Counted from the stretch's first letter, positions 17,814 to 28,128 are shown. The stretch is DNA of 64,000 nt from Pedobacter helvus (GCF_005925325.1 NZ_SRMP01000002.1:124001-188000); one strand, 5' to 3'. Made by a program: numbers and translations. Notes: a model not told the origin generated them from the sequence alone.

Positions 17814-18629
17814 ATGAACTACAAGTTGTTTGTAAGGCAATATTGTCTTCCGCTGGTAGCATTCTTTTTTCTTTTAATCTCGGGTTGTAAAGAAGAAGAT
17901 TATGCTAGCAAATTAGGAACCTCTGCAAAGGCCTCTTTTAAGGTAACCAAAGTACAGGGCAAAGTAAACACCTATCTTTTAGAAAGTACTTCTCAAGACG
18001 CTTATCGTTACCAATGGGATTTTGGTTTAAACGAAGGTTTAAAGTCGGGCGGTTCGTCTATAGAAGCTTACTTTATTTCAAAAGGGACTTATAATGTGAA
18101 ATTGTATGCCTACGGTCAAGGTGGGTACGATATTGCTACACAGCCAGTAGTGGTTGAGCAAGATGATTTTACACCTACGCTTAACGATGAAACTTACAAA
18201 TTATTAACTGCACACACTTGGAAATTGGATGCAAGTTCTACAGCGCCAATCATTGTTGGCACTGAGAATAACCCAGGAGAGTATTATCCTGGTGGGGCAT
18301 TGTCACCTTGCCAAGTAGATGATGATTACACTTTCTCATTTGCGAACAATGCATTCAAATTGACCTATAGGGCAAACGGTCAGACTTTGCATGGCGGAAA
18401 CTGCGGAAGTGATAGATCGTACGAATCAACTTTTACTTTCAGCAAAACTGTAGAAGGCGCTGGTATTGCAACCATCACCATTCCGGGTAGTGCCCCTGAT
18501 AGGTTTATCGGAATTACCGATCCGTCTTCTAACAACTACCGCATCATCTCTATTACTGCCAACGAGATGGTTTTGCGTTCGGGGAAATCAAGTGAAGTAG
18601 TACACCAAATGCGTTTCGTGAAAAAATAA
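17814..18629 (+). CDS. PKD-domain surface lipoprotein, putative glycan-binding protein
   Basis: I place the start at the ATG of MNYKLFVRQYCLPL because it gives a clean lipoprotein signal with lipobox LLISGC; an upstream in-frame ATG at 17742 would add 24 unlikely residues. The 271-residue product has a PKD-like domain (RYQWDFGLNEG, KGTYNVKLYAYGQGG), then a C-terminal beta domain starting HTWKLDASS and ending QMRFVKK, with paired Cys (SPCQVDDD, GGNCGSD). The domain order fits a surface glycan-binding protein of a PUL. It is the first gene of the operon, 39 bp before susC, an uncommon position because such proteins usually follow susD. Confidence 0.8.
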   Translation: MNYKLFVRQYCLPLVAFFFLLISGCKEEDYASKLGTSAKASFKVTKVQGKVNTYLLESTSQDAYRYQWDFGLNEGLKSGGSSIEAYFISKGTYNVKLYAYGQGGYDIATQPVVVEQDDFTPTLNDETYKLLTAHTWKLDASSTAPIIVGTENNPGEYYPGGALSPCQVDDDYTFSFANNAFKLTYRANGQTLHGGNCGSDRSYESTFTFSKTVEGAGIATITIPGSAPDRFIGITDPSSNNYRIISITANEMVLRSGKSSEVVHQMRFVKK

Positions 18630-18668
18630 GCAACTACCTATTTTATTTAATTAAAGCCAAATATAAAT

Positions 18669-21600
18669 ATGAAAAGAATTCGACTATTGATCGTATTATT
18701 GATTTGTTCGATCGCCTTGCCAGAGGCTTTTGCCCAGAGCATTACTGTTTCTGGAGTGATTAAGGACAAAACAGGGCAGGCAATTCCGGGTGTTTCTGTT
18801 GTGGTTAAAGGAACAACAACGGGCGTTTCTGCCTCAACAGATGGTAAATACTCCATCACCGTACCTAAAGCTGGTACAACGTTAGTATTCTCATTTATTG
18901 GGATGACTAGCCAAGAAATCATCGTTAACAAAACGGAAACACGTGACATCGTAATGGATGATGCAGCAAATACCTTGGACGACGTTGTTGTGGTAGGATT
19001 TGGTACGCAAAAAAGAAGCAACGTTACCGGTTCTGTAGCTACTGTAAATAACAAACAGTTGGTACAAACGCCAGTTGGCGATTTAAGTAATGCCTTAGCT
19101 GGTCGTACACCAGGGGTGATTACTAAACAGCCTTCTGGAGAGCCTGGAGCTGATGGTACTCAAATTTACATCAGAGGTAACTCTACTTTTGGTGGCGGCA
19201 GTATGGAACCATTATTCGTAATTGACGGAGTAGTTCGTTCTGGCCGTGATTTCGGACAAATGGATCCGAACGAAATTGAGAGCGTAAGTATCTTGAAAGA
19301 TGCTTCATCTGCAGCAATTTTCGGTGTTAAAGGCGCAAACGGCGTAGTTTTGGTAACTACAAAACGTGGTAAAGCAGGTCAGCTGAGTGCCAACTATTCA
19401 TTTAACTACGGTTTCTCTAAAGTAACGAGATTGCCAGATGCCTTAGGTTCTTATGAATACGCTACTTTATACAATGAAGCTAAGTTAAACGATAATCCTT
19501 TAGCTACACCAGAGTTTTCTTTAGAGCGTTTAGAAGCTTTCAGAAATGGAACAGATCCAGATGCCAATCCAAATACCGACTGGATGGATTTAGTGCTTGG
19601 AGGTACAGCACCAAGAATGCAACACAATCTTTCTCTTTCTGGTGGTAGCGAGAAAATCAAATACTTTACTTCTTTTGGTTATTTAGACGAAGATGGTTTG
19701 TATAAATCATTAAACTACAATAGATATAATGTTAGAAGTAACATCGATATCCAAGCAACATCGACCACCAAAATCTCGGTTGATTTATCTGGAAGGGTTG
19801 AGAATAAACAAGCTCCGCCAGCGAGTATAGATAATATTTTTGAACATACCATGCGTAATCCGCCAGTGCAGCCAGCTAGATTTTCTAACGGTTTATTGGC
19901 AGCACCAGGTGTATATCCAAATCCTTTGGCCTTAATTAGCGAAGAAAGTGGCTACAACAGAAATAACTCGAATTTCTTCATGAGTAATTTTCAGGTTGTG
20001 CAGCAAATTCCGGGTGTGGAAGGGCTATCGATCAAAGGAGTTTTAGCATTCGATAAAAACTTTAGCTACAGAAAAACTTGGAGTCAATGGGTACCACTTT
20101 ACGTAAGAAATAATGATGGTACCTATACAATCAACGCAGAATCTAAGTCATCGCTTTCTAAAGATTATGGCGAAGGTCAAAGTACTGAGTTACAAGGTCA
20201 CATCAATTATGATAGAAGATTTGGAAAACATGGTATATCCGCTTTAGCGTTGATATTGCAAAAGCAAAATCAAGGTAGTGGAATTTACGGCGCTAGAAAT
20301 TCTTACGAAAGTTCTGCGTTACAGATCTTGAATTTCGGGCCGGCGTTAAACGAAGTATTAAACGACAGAGAAGACAAAACCGCTTTACGTAGTGCTGCAT
20401 TCCGTGTTAACTATGATTTTGACGGTAAATACCTTTTCCAAGCGAGTTTAAGAAGAGATGAATCGGAAAACTTTGCTCCAAAAGAAAGAGTGGGTTACTT
20501 CCCTGCATTTTCTGCTGGTTGGTTATTAACAAGAGAAAGTTTCATGCAGAATGTGAAGTTTGTTGACTTCTTAAAACTGAAAGCATCTTACGGAACATTA
20601 GGGAGTGATCGTATTAATAGTCGTTTTGGTTACTACAACCGTTACAACTTAGTGCCTAACGTTTATCCATTCGGGGGTAATTTTGTAACTGGTTTAACTC
20701 CGGGTGCTATCGCCAACGAAAACTTAACTTGGGAAACTTCCATCAAAATGGATGCTGGTATCGAAGCTAAATTATTCAAAAATCAATTGAGTTTAGATGT
20801 AACAGTTTTCAAAGAAAGAAGAAAAGACATTTTAGCAACTAGAGCATTGTCTGTTCCATTGAGTTTCGGTGCAGCTTTACCTGCCGAAAACTTCGGTATT
20901 GTAGATAATAAAGGTTTGGAGTTGATCTTAAACCACAGCAAGCAATTATCTAACAATTTCTCTTACTTTATTGGTGGTAACTTCACTTATGCTAAAAACA
21001 AAATTGTTGAAGCTGCTGAAGCGTCAAACATTCCAGATCACAGACGTATTACTGGAAGACCAAACGGTGGAATTTATGGTTACAAAGCTATCGGGATTTT
21101 TAGAGATGCAGCAGATTATGCGGCTTCGGCAAAGCATAGTGCGTATTTAACTTCTACAGGCCCTGGCGATATCAAGTATCAAGATATCAATGGCGATGGA
21201 ATCATCAACGATGACGATATCACTTATTTAGGAAATGGTTCATTACCACAAGTACTTTATGGTATCAATGGTGGTGTAAATTACAAAGGCTTCGAGTTAA
21301 ACTTCTTATTACAGGGAGCGGCACAATCTCAACAATTGTTTACTCAAAACGCAGCTTGGGCTTTCCACAATGGTGGTCGTGTAAATGCAGAATGGTTAGA
21401 CAGATGGACACCAGCTCGTCCAGATGCACCGCTACCTCGTTTAAGCTTAAACACTAACGGCAACAACTATTTGGTGAGTGATTTCTGGGTACAAAATTCT
21501 AGCTATTTACGTCTAAAGAACGTAGAATTTGCTTACACGGTTAAGCACAAGTTTTTATCGAAAATTGGAGCTAATAACGTAAGACTTTATGCTCAAGGTC

Positions 21601-21716
21601 AAAACTTGTTTACCATCACCGATTTGATCAATCTAGATCCTGAAAATACAAACGGTATCGGTAGATATTATCCTCAACAAAAGACCTACACTTTTGGGGT
21701 TAATGTACAGTTCTAA
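18669..21716 (+). CDS. SusC/RagA-family TonB-dependent transporter
   Basis: The 1015-residue protein has a signal peptide (ending near AFAQ), a carboxypeptidase-regulatory-like domain (ITVSGVIKDKTGQAIPGVSV) and the SusC signature with the TonB-box region VVVGFGTQKRSNVTGSV. Its plug domain includes IYIRGNSTFGGG and SILKDASSAAIFGVKGANGV, and it ends with a beta barrel finishing TFGVNVQF. It imports oligosaccharides across the outer membrane with energy from TonB and works with the SusD lipoprotein 15 bp downstream. The downstream GH16 and clan-A hydrolases point to beta-1,3-glucan oligosaccharides as cargo. Confidence 0.96.
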   Translation: MKRIRLLIVLLICSIALPEAFAQSITVSGVIKDKTGQAIPGVSVVVKGTTTGVSASTDGKYSITVPKAGTTLVFSFIGMTSQEIIVNKTETRDIVMDDAANTLDDVVVVGFGTQKRSNVTGSVATVNNKQLVQTPVGDLSNALAGRTPGVITKQPSGEPGADGTQIYIRGNSTFGGGSMEPLFVIDGVVRSGRDFGQMDPNEIESVSILKDASSAAIFGVKGANGVVLVTTKRGKAGQLSANYSFNYGFSKVTRLPDALGSYEYATLYNEAKLNDNPLATPEFSLERLEAFRNGTDPDANPNTDWMDLVLGGTAPRMQHNLSLSGGSEKIKYFTSFGYLDEDGLYKSLNYNRYNVRSNIDIQATSTTKISVDLSGRVENKQAPPASIDNIFEHTMRNPPVQPARFSNGLLAAPGVYPNPLALISEESGYNRNNSNFFMSNFQVVQQIPGVEGLSIKGVLAFDKNFSYRKTWSQWVPLYVRNNDGTYTINAESKSSLSKDYGEGQSTELQGHINYDRRFGKHGISALALILQKQNQGSGIYGARNSYESSALQILNFGPALNEVLNDREDKTALRSAAFRVNYDFDGKYLFQASLRRDESENFAPKERVGYFPAFSAGWLLTRESFMQNVKFVDFLKLKASYGTLGSDRINSRFGYYNRYNLVPNVYPFGGNFVTGLTPGAIANENLTWETSIKMDAGIEAKLFKNQLSLDVTVFKERRKDILATRALSVPLSFGAALPAENFGIVDNKGLELILNHSKQLSNNFSYFIGGNFTYAKNKIVEAAEASNIPDHRRITGRPNGGIYGYKAIGIFRDAADYAASAKHSAYLTSTGPGDIKYQDINGDGIINDDDITYLGNGSLPQVLYGINGGVNYKGFELNFLLQGAAQSQQLFTQNAAWAFHNGGRVNAEWLDRWTPARPDAPLPRLSLNTNGNNYLVSDFWVQNSSYLRLKNVEFAYTVKHKFLSKIGANNVRLYAQGQNLFTITDLINLDPENTNGIGRYYPQQKTYTFGVNVQF

Positions 21717-21731
21717 TAACCAATCGTTGAA

Positions 21732-23438
21732 ATGAATATTAAAAGAAAAGAAATGATTAAAAGATATAAATGGTTGGTTGGCGTAATGGTAGTTACGTTA
21801 GCAACTTTCTCCTGCAAAAAAGATCTATTGGATATTAAACCTATAGATTTCGTATCAGATGCAGCCGTTTTTCAAGATATTACGCTTACCTCTCAATTTG
21901 TGAGCGATATCTATGGCACCTTATTAAGTGGTTTCGAGCGTAGAGATTTTGGTTACGACCAAGATTGGGCTCGTGGCTTTGCTACCTTAGATATGATGAC
22001 TGATGATATAGAAGGGCACAATGATTTACCAATGAACAGAGTGCAAGCTGGAGATTTAAACTCTCATTTTTCTATGGGAACACAACTTTGGGCAGTTAAC
22101 TATACTTTAATTAGAAAGGCGAACACGTTATTAGCTCGTATAGATGGCGTACCAACTACAAACACTGCACTAAGAGATCGTTTAAAAGCAGAAACTAAAT
22201 TTTTAAGGGCATTTGCTTACGCCGATTTAGTTAAATCATTTGGTGGCGTGCCGTTAATTACCACAGAACAAAATGCAACTGACGATTTAGAAGTTCCTAG
22301 AAATACTTACGATGAGTGCGTTGCTTTTATCATCAAAGAATGTGATGAAGCAGCTGCGGTATTGTCTCCATCTTATGCAGATACAGATTTAGGTAGAGCA
22401 ACAAAAGGCGCTGCGCTTGCTTTGAAAGCAAGAGTATTGCTTTATCATGCTAGTGCCTTGAACAATCCTAGTGGCATAGCTTCTAGATGGGATGACGCAG
22501 CAAAAGCGGCTCAGGCTGTAATGAGTTTGTCGCCCGCCAATTATGACATTCATCCAGATTACTACCAATTGTTCATGACTAAAGCAGGTAATAAGGAAGT
22601 GATTTTTGCTAAGAAATTCGGTCGCCCTAACCGTACGCACCAAAGTGCTTGGATGTTGCACATGAGCTTTACGCCAACAGGTTGGGGCGGATGGGGTGCT
22701 TTCCATGCTACACAAAACTTGGTAGATGCTTTTGAGATGAGAACAACTGGCTTGCGTCCTGATGAAGCTGGATCTGGTTACGATCCGCAAAATCCTTACG
22801 CTAACCGCGATACCCGTTTAGATAAAGCAATGCTGATGAATGGTTCTCAGTTTAAAGGTATCACTGTAGAAACCTTTCAAAGTGCAGATTTGAGTGTTTT
22901 TCCTGATGGTAATGCGAACAGCCGTACCAATGGAGATAGAACAAAAACTGGTTACGGCCTGCGTAAATTCATCGACGAAAAGAACATGACATCTGATGCT
23001 GTATACCAAGGTGGAGATAACGATTGGATTTACATGCGTTATGCTGAGGTATTATTAAACTATGCCGAAGCTAAAAATGAATTCAGTGGTCCAGATGCAA
23101 CTGTTTATGATGCCCTAGACAAAGTACGTGCTAGAGGAGGTTTGCCGGCGTTGACAAGAAATTTCACTCAAGCTACTTTACGTGAAAAAATCAGAAATGA
23201 GCGAAGGGTAGAGCTTTGCTTCGAAGAGCACCGTGTGTACGATGTGAGACGTTGGAAAACTGGTATGACCTATTTTAATCAGCCTGTTTATAGAATGAAT
23301 ATCATCAAAAATACAAATGGTTCTTTAACCTACAGTAAAGTAGTATTAGAAAATAGAGTTTATAAAGAAACCTATAATCTTTTCCCTATTCCTCAAATCG
23401 AAATAGAGAGAAATAGAAAATTAACTCCAAATCCTTAA
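21732..23438 (+). CDS. SusD/RagB-family nutrient-binding lipoprotein
   Basis: The protein has up to 568 residues. An internal Met8 (at 21753) may be the real start, giving MIKRYKWLVGVMVVTLATFS and lipobox FSC. The mature part has the SusD helices: RKANTLLARID, LKAETKFLRAFAYADLVKSF and GGVPLI, then the late RNERRVELCFEEHRVYDVRR and the C-terminal FPIPQIEIERN signature. It caps the SusC barrel and binds glycan at the cell surface. The 12-bp-stem hairpin after the stop may set the ratio of susCD to hydrolase mRNA. Confidence 0.96.
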   Translation: MNIKRKEMIKRYKWLVGVMVVTLATFSCKKDLLDIKPIDFVSDAAVFQDITLTSQFVSDIYGTLLSGFERRDFGYDQDWARGFATLDMMTDDIEGHNDLPMNRVQAGDLNSHFSMGTQLWAVNYTLIRKANTLLARIDGVPTTNTALRDRLKAETKFLRAFAYADLVKSFGGVPLITTEQNATDDLEVPRNTYDECVAFIIKECDEAAAVLSPSYADTDLGRATKGAALALKARVLLYHASALNNPSGIASRWDDAAKAAQAVMSLSPANYDIHPDYYQLFMTKAGNKEVIFAKKFGRPNRTHQSAWMLHMSFTPTGWGGWGAFHATQNLVDAFEMRTTGLRPDEAGSGYDPQNPYANRDTRLDKAMLMNGSQFKGITVETFQSADLSVFPDGNANSRTNGDRTKTGYGLRKFIDEKNMTSDAVYQGGDNDWIYMRYAEVLLNYAEAKNEFSGPDATVYDALDKVRARGGLPALTRNFTQATLREKIRNERRVELCFEEHRVYDVRRWKTGMTYFNQPVYRMNIIKNTNGSLTYSKVVLENRVYKETYNLFPIPQIEIERNRKLTPNP

Positions 23439-23446
23439 TAAAAATA

Positions 23447-23484
23447 ATAACCTCTTCCTTTTAGCAACATTGGGAAGAGGTTAT
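23447..23484 (+). promoter_or_regulatory. Intercistronic hairpin after susD
   Basis: ATAACCTCTTCC (23447-23458) pairs perfectly with GGAAGAGGTTAT (23473-23484) around a 14-nt loop. No T-run follows, and the next ATG lies 19 bp later, so it is more likely an mRNA-stabilising or attenuating structure inside the operon than a full terminator. Confidence 0.65.
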
Positions 23485-23502
23485 CAAGAATACAAAATAC
23501 TT

Positions 23503-24804
23503 ATGCAGAAAATATTTTATGGCGCTATTGCCATCTGTGCAACACTTTTTAGCAACTTGTTTGCAGTAGAAACGTTGCCAACTGGCGAAAAACTTCAGCC
23601 CATTAAAGTAGAAGTTAGAAAAACTGAAAAAGGATTTGAGATGCTACGCGGCGGCAAACCCTACTTTGTTAAGGGTGCTGGCGGAACTTCTTATTTCCAC
23701 AGAGTTGCGGCAAGTGGTGGTAATTCTATACGTACATGGGGAACCAATGGTGCTAAAGAAATTTTAGATTCTGCACATAAAAATGGATTAACCGTGATGA
23801 TGGGGCTTTGGGTAGCTCCAGAACGTCATGGTTTTAATTACGATGATCCTGTTGCGGTAAAAAAGCAGTTTGAAAAAGCCAAGGAAGATGTGATGAAATA
23901 CAAAGACCATCCAGCTTTGCTAAGTTGGGGAATTGGTAACGAATTGAACTTGTCTTATTCAAATCCGAACGTTTGGAAGGCAGTTAACGATATTGCCAAG
24001 ATGATCCATGAAGTCGATCCTAATCACCCGGCTACTACAGTTCTTGCTGGAATTAATCAGAAAGAGGTTGATCATATCAAAGCTTCGGCTACTGCATTAG
24101 ATTTCTTGTCTATCAATATCTATGGTGATTTAGATGTGTTGCCAGCAAGATTGAAAACGGTGGGATGGAATGGGCCATACATGGTAACCGAATGGGGTCC
24201 AACTGGTCACTGGGAAGGTTTAATGACGGAGTGGAAAGCTCCGGTAGAAGAAACAAGTAGTGAAAAAGCTGCTGTTTATTTAAGCAGATACAAATATTCT
24301 GTAGAGAAAGATAGAGACGTTTGTTTAGGCTCTTACGTTTTTTTATGGGGACAAAAGCAAGAAAGGACACCAACTTGGTACGGACTTTTTACTGCCAAAG
24401 GCGAAGAAAGTGAAGTGATAGACGTGATGCAGTATCTTTGGAGTGGAGCGTTTCCTAAAAACAGAGCCCCGCACCTTTATGGTTTTACCTTAGATAACAA
24501 GCGATCGAATCAAAGTGTTTATCTTAAGCCAGGAGTAACGTACAGCGCAGCAGTAGACGCTTTTGATCCAGATAATGATGTGTTAACCTATCGTTGGGAA
24601 TTGTTGCCAGAAGCTACAAAAGTTGGTGAAGGCGGCGATCATGAAGATAAACCTGAAACGGTGAAGACAACTTTCAAAGAAACGGGTAAAGGCAAGGTCA
24701 GCTTAATGACACCTAAAGCATCCGGAGCTTATCGTTTATTTGTTTATGTTGCCGATGGAAAAAATAAAGTTGCTACAGCGAACATCCCATTTTATGTAAA
24801 ATAA
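23503..24804 (+). CDS. Clan GH-A glycoside hydrolase, secreted
   Basis: I use the ATG at 23503 (MQKIFYGAIAICATLFSNLF), which gives a signal peptide; an in-frame TTG upstream lies inside a hairpin. The 433-residue protein has a TIM-barrel domain with Glu147 in WGIGNELN as likely acid/base and Glu230 in MVTEWGPTG as likely nucleophile. RTWGTNGAKEILDSAHKNGL is typical of GH2/GH5-like barrels. The C-terminal domain (about 320-433) is PKD/Ig-like (DPDNDVLTYRWELLPE). Together with GH16 next door it probably acts on beta-1,3-glucan. The exact GH family cannot be fixed by eye; GH2-like and GH158-like are both possible. Confidence 0.8.
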   Translation: MQKIFYGAIAICATLFSNLFAVETLPTGEKLQPIKVEVRKTEKGFEMLRGGKPYFVKGAGGTSYFHRVAASGGNSIRTWGTNGAKEILDSAHKNGLTVMMGLWVAPERHGFNYDDPVAVKKQFEKAKEDVMKYKDHPALLSWGIGNELNLSYSNPNVWKAVNDIAKMIHEVDPNHPATTVLAGINQKEVDHIKASATALDFLSINIYGDLDVLPARLKTVGWNGPYMVTEWGPTGHWEGLMTEWKAPVEETSSEKAAVYLSRYKYSVEKDRDVCLGSYVFLWGQKQERTPTWYGLFTAKGEESEVIDVMQYLWSGAFPKNRAPHLYGFTLDNKRSNQSVYLKPGVTYSAAVDAFDPDNDVLTYRWELLPEATKVGEGGDHEDKPETVKTTFKETGKGKVSLMTPKASGAYRLFVYVADGKNKVATANIPFYVK

Positions 24805-24814
24805 AACCTGAAAG

Positions 24815-25912
24815 ATGAAGACACAAACATTTTTTAAGAATTGGTTACTAATATTACCATTGCTGGTTTTCAGCTTCAGTTGTAAGAAAGACGCCAAAGC
24901 AGTGGAACCTACAGATCTTAAGTTAGAAGCAACAATAAGTACTGATGGTAGCGGAAGAGTAGATTTTGTAGCGACGGCAGCTAATGCAGATCGATACTTC
25001 TTTTCTTTTGGGCAAAGCACAAGCGAAAGCATTAGGTCTAACGATGGAAAAGCGTACACCATTTATCCAGAAAGTGGAACTTATACTGTTAAAGTAACCG
25101 CATATTCTGCCAGTGATAAATCAATTGAAATCACAAAGCAGGTAACTGTAGAGAAGAATGAAGTGATTGACAATACAGGTTATGTTTCGCCAGAAAGCTA
25201 TCCGGGAATGACCTTGGTTTGGAGAGACGAATTTAACGGTAGTGAGCCGGATACTAAATTTTGGAATTTCGAAGAAGGGAACGGTACCGAAGGTTGGGGC
25301 AACTGGGAACTACAATACTATCGCAAAGAAAATACGAGAGTATACAATGGTTACTTAACCATTACAGCTAAAAAGGAATCTTTCGGTGGCAAAGAATATA
25401 CTTCATCAAGATTAACTACTGAAGGTAAAAAAGACTTTTTGTATGGTCGTATCGAAATGAGAGCAAAACTTCCAAAAGGACAAGGGATTTGGCCAGCATT
25501 TTGGGCTTTGGGCGCAAACATTCGTACTACGCCATGGCCGTTTTCTGGAGAAATAGATATCATGGAAATGGTTGGCGGTGGCCCTGGAAAAGACAATACT
25601 ACCCATGGTACGGTGCATTACGAAGATGGCGGCCATAAGTACATTGGCGGCTCTACCACGTTAAAATCTGGTGATTTCTATGATAAGTTTCACGTATTTT
25701 CTATTGTTTGGACAGCCAATTCTATCAAATGGTTATTAGATAACGAAGAATTTTACTCCTTTGATACTACCGGCGCAAATAAAGATGAGTTTAGAAAACC
25801 TTACTTCCTTTTGCTTAACCTGGCTGTTGGTGGTAATTGGCCAGGATCTCCAAACGCAAGTACGGTTTTTCCGCAAAAGTACATTGTAGATTATGTTAGA
25901 GTATTTCAATAG
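24815..25912 (+). CDS. GH16 laminarinase-like lipoprotein
   Basis: The 365-residue protein has a lipoprotein signal with Cys23 (FSFSC), a PKD-like domain at about 35-115 (SGTYTVKVTAYSA), and a GH16 catalytic domain from about 130. The active-site motif GEIDIMEMVG places the nucleophile at Glu246, the assisting Asp at 248 and the acid/base at Glu251. LVWRDEFNGS and the C-terminal YFLLLNLAVGGNWPG and YIVDYVRVFQ are standard GH16 features. ExDxxE with Met after Ile fits endo-beta-1,3-glucanases (laminarinases). It is the last gene of the PUL, 10 bp after the clan-A hydrolase, and is followed by a terminator. Confidence 0.93.
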   Translation: MKTQTFFKNWLLILPLLVFSFSCKKDAKAVEPTDLKLEATISTDGSGRVDFVATAANADRYFFSFGQSTSESIRSNDGKAYTIYPESGTYTVKVTAYSASDKSIEITKQVTVEKNEVIDNTGYVSPESYPGMTLVWRDEFNGSEPDTKFWNFEEGNGTEGWGNWELQYYRKENTRVYNGYLTITAKKESFGGKEYTSSRLTTEGKKDFLYGRIEMRAKLPKGQGIWPAFWALGANIRTTPWPFSGEIDIMEMVGGGPGKDNTTHGTVHYEDGGHKYIGGSTTLKSGDFYDKFHVFSIVWTANSIKWLLDNEEFYSFDTTGANKDEFRKPYFLLLNLAVGGNWPGSPNASTVFPQKYIVDYVRVFQ

Positions 25913-25950
25913 AACTATCTCCGTAAATAGTTAATAGATTGTTTGAATGA

Positions 25951-25980
25951 AGCCCCGAGGAAACTTGGGGTTTTCTTTTT
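25951..25980 (+). terminator. Rho-independent terminator of the PUL
   Basis: CCCCGAG (25953-25959) pairs with CTTGGGG (25964-25970), with one G-U pair, around a GAAA tetraloop. It is followed by TTTTCTTTTT. It lies 40 bp after the GH16 stop. Confidence 0.88.
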
Positions 25981-26064
25981 GAATAACATTTTACCTAGGC
26001 AACTGTTTATTATTATGCATCGCAATGACCACGAGATTTATGAAAACGTATAATCCCTAAACTG

Positions 26065-26072
26065 TATCTTTG
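26065..26072 (+). promoter_or_regulatory. uvrB -7 element almost abutting the start codon
   Basis: TATCTTTG matches TAnnTTTG fully and ends only 5 nt before the uvrB ATG at 26078. If transcription begins about 4 nt after the element, the mRNA would be leaderless or nearly so. The -33 element is weak. Confidence 0.55.
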
Positions 26073-26077
26073 TAATA

Positions 26078-28117
26078 ATGAAGTTCAAACTCATCTCTGA
26101 TTATAAACCCACTGGCGATCAGCCAGGAGCAATTAAACAATTGGTAGAAGGTGTAAACGCTGCCGAGCATTATCAAACCTTGTTAGGGGTAACTGGGTCT
26201 GGTAAAACGTTCACTATAGCCAACGTAATTGAGCAAACGCAAAAACCTACGCTAATCCTTAGTCACAACAAAACTTTGGCGGCGCAGCTGTATGGCGAAA
26301 TGAAGCAGTTTTTTCCAGAAAATGCGGTTAACTATTTCGTTTCTTATTACGATTATTATCAGCCAGAGGCTTACATGCCAACTACCAATACCTACATTGA
26401 AAAAGATTTACAGATCAATGAGGAAATAGAGAAATTGCGTTTACGTTCTACTTCAGCGTTAATTTCTGGCCGTAGAGATGTAATTATCGTATCGTCCATT
26501 TCCTGTATTTATGGTATGGGAAATCCCGAAGATTTCTCTAAATCGGTTTACCGTTTTGGCGTTGGAACAAGAGTAAGTAGAAACGCTTTTTTACACCACT
26601 TGGTGGAAATTTTATACGCCCGTACTATCAACGATTTTAAACGAGGTACTTTCCGAGTAAAAGGCGATACGGTAGATATTTATCCTGCTTATATGGATTA
26701 TGCTTACCGTATTTCGTTTTTTGGGGATGATATCGAAGAATTATCAGCCATTGATCCGATAACAGGAAAAACAATTGAGAAATTAGAAGATATTGCTATT
26801 TATCCAGCCAATCTCTTCGTGACGCCAAAGGACAGGTTTAACCAGTCTATTTGGGGCATACAAGAAGAATTAGAAATTCGTAAAAATCAGCTTTTAGGTG
26901 ATGGATTGAACTTAGAAGCCAAGCGTTTAGAAGAACGTGTAAACTTCGATATCGAGATGATGAAAGAGCTGGGCTACTGCTCTGGAATTGAGAACTATTC
27001 ACGTTTCTTCGATGGTCGTACGCCCGGAATGCGTCCCTTCTGTTTGCTAGATTATTTCCCAGATGATTACCTGATGGTGATTGATGAAAGCCACGTAACT
27101 GTTCCGCAGATTAGAGCAATGTATGGTGGTGATAGATCTCGTAAATTATCATTGGTAGAATATGGTTTCCGATTGCCATCTGCGTTGGATAACCGTCCGT
27201 TAAACTTCGAAGAGTTTGAGCGTTTAGCGCCGCAAACCATTTACGTAAGCGCAACGCCAGCCGATTATGAACTGCAGAAGTCTGATGGCGTAGTGGTGGA
27301 GCAGGTGATTAGACCAACAGGATTGTTAGATCCAGTCATCGAAATCCGCCCTGCGATAAACCAAGTAGATGATTTGTTGGATGAAATCGATAAAACCATC
27401 AAACAAGGAGACCGTGTTTTGGTAACTACATTAACCAAGCGTATGGCAGAAGAGCTGACCAAATACATGGATCGGTTGAATATCAAATGTCGTTACATCC
27501 ACTCGGAAGTGAAAACTTTGGAACGTGTAGAGATATTACGTGGCTTGCGTTTAGGTGAGTTCGATGTTTTAGTGGGGATTAACTTACTACGTGAAGGTTT
27601 AGATTTACCAGAAGTAAGTTTGGTGGCCATTTTAGATGCAGATAAGGAAGGTTTCTTACGTTCGGATAGAGCATTAATTCAAACTATTGGTCGTGCGGCA
27701 CGTAACGATAGAGGTCGTGTAATTATGTACGCAGATGACATCACCGAATCGATGGAGCGTACCATTAGCGAGACCAACAGACGTAGGGAAAAACAGATTG
27801 CCTACAATTTAGAACACGGAATTACACCTAAGACTGTGGGTAAATCTAAAGAAGAAATCATGGAGCAAACCTCCGTGTTGGAAGTCTCCGAAAAACAGAA
27901 AGCAAGAGCTAAAGCCTACGTAGAAGTGAATGAAGTGAGTGTGGCTGCAGATCCAGTGGTGCAATACATGACCAAACCAGAGCTACAAAAAGCATTAGAT
28001 AAGGCTAGAAAAGATATGCAAAAAGCCGCCAAAGAGATGGATTTCTTACTCGCCGCCCGCCTACGTGACGAAATGTTTGCTTTAGAAAAAGTATTTGAAG
28101 AGAGGTTCGGAAAATAA
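26078..28117 (+). CDS. uvrB: Excinuclease ABC subunit B
   Basis: The 679-residue protein starts [20 protein letters not shown], as UvrB does, and carries Walker A GVTGSGKT, the beta-hairpin region [20 protein letters not shown], motif YGMGNPEDF, helicase motifs [18 protein letters not shown] and TIGRAARN, and a C-terminal UVR domain ([20 protein letters not shown]). It verifies DNA damage handed over by UvrA and recruits UvrC in nucleotide excision repair. Its length is normal. The start is supported by homology and by the -7 element directly before it. Confidence 0.98.
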   Translation: MKFKLISDYKPTGDQPGAIKQLVEGVNAAEHYQTLLGVTGSGKTFTIANVIEQTQKPTLILSHNKTLAAQLYGEMKQFFPENAVNYFVSYYDYYQPEAYMPTTNTYIEKDLQINEEIEKLRLRSTSALISGRRDVIIVSSISCIYGMGNPEDFSKSVYRFGVGTRVSRNAFLHHLVEILYARTINDFKRGTFRVKGDTVDIYPAYMDYAYRISFFGDDIEELSAIDPITGKTIEKLEDIAIYPANLFVTPKDRFNQSIWGIQEELEIRKNQLLGDGLNLEAKRLEERVNFDIEMMKELGYCSGIENYSRFFDGRTPGMRPFCLLDYFPDDYLMVIDESHVTVPQIRAMYGGDRSRKLSLVEYGFRLPSALDNRPLNFEEFERLAPQTIYVSATPADYELQKSDGVVVEQVIRPTGLLDPVIEIRPAINQVDDLLDEIDKTIKQGDRVLVTTLTKRMAEELTKYMDRLNIKCRYIHSEVKTLERVEILRGLRLGEFDVLVGINLLREGLDLPEVSLVAILDADKEGFLRSDRALIQTIGRAARNDRGRVIMYADDITESMERTISETNRRREKQIAYNLEHGITPKTVGKSKEEIMEQTSVLEVSEKQKARAKAYVEVNEVSVAADPVVQYMTKPELQKALDKARKDMQKAAKEMDFLLAARLRDEMFALEKVFEERFGK

Positions 28118-28128
28118 ACTCTGCTTTC

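Noticed and set aside
23470..23502. N-terminal extension of the clan-A hydrolase from a TTG
   Set aside because: The TTG lies inside a perfect hairpin and the extension destroys the signal peptide; the ATG at 23503 fits better.
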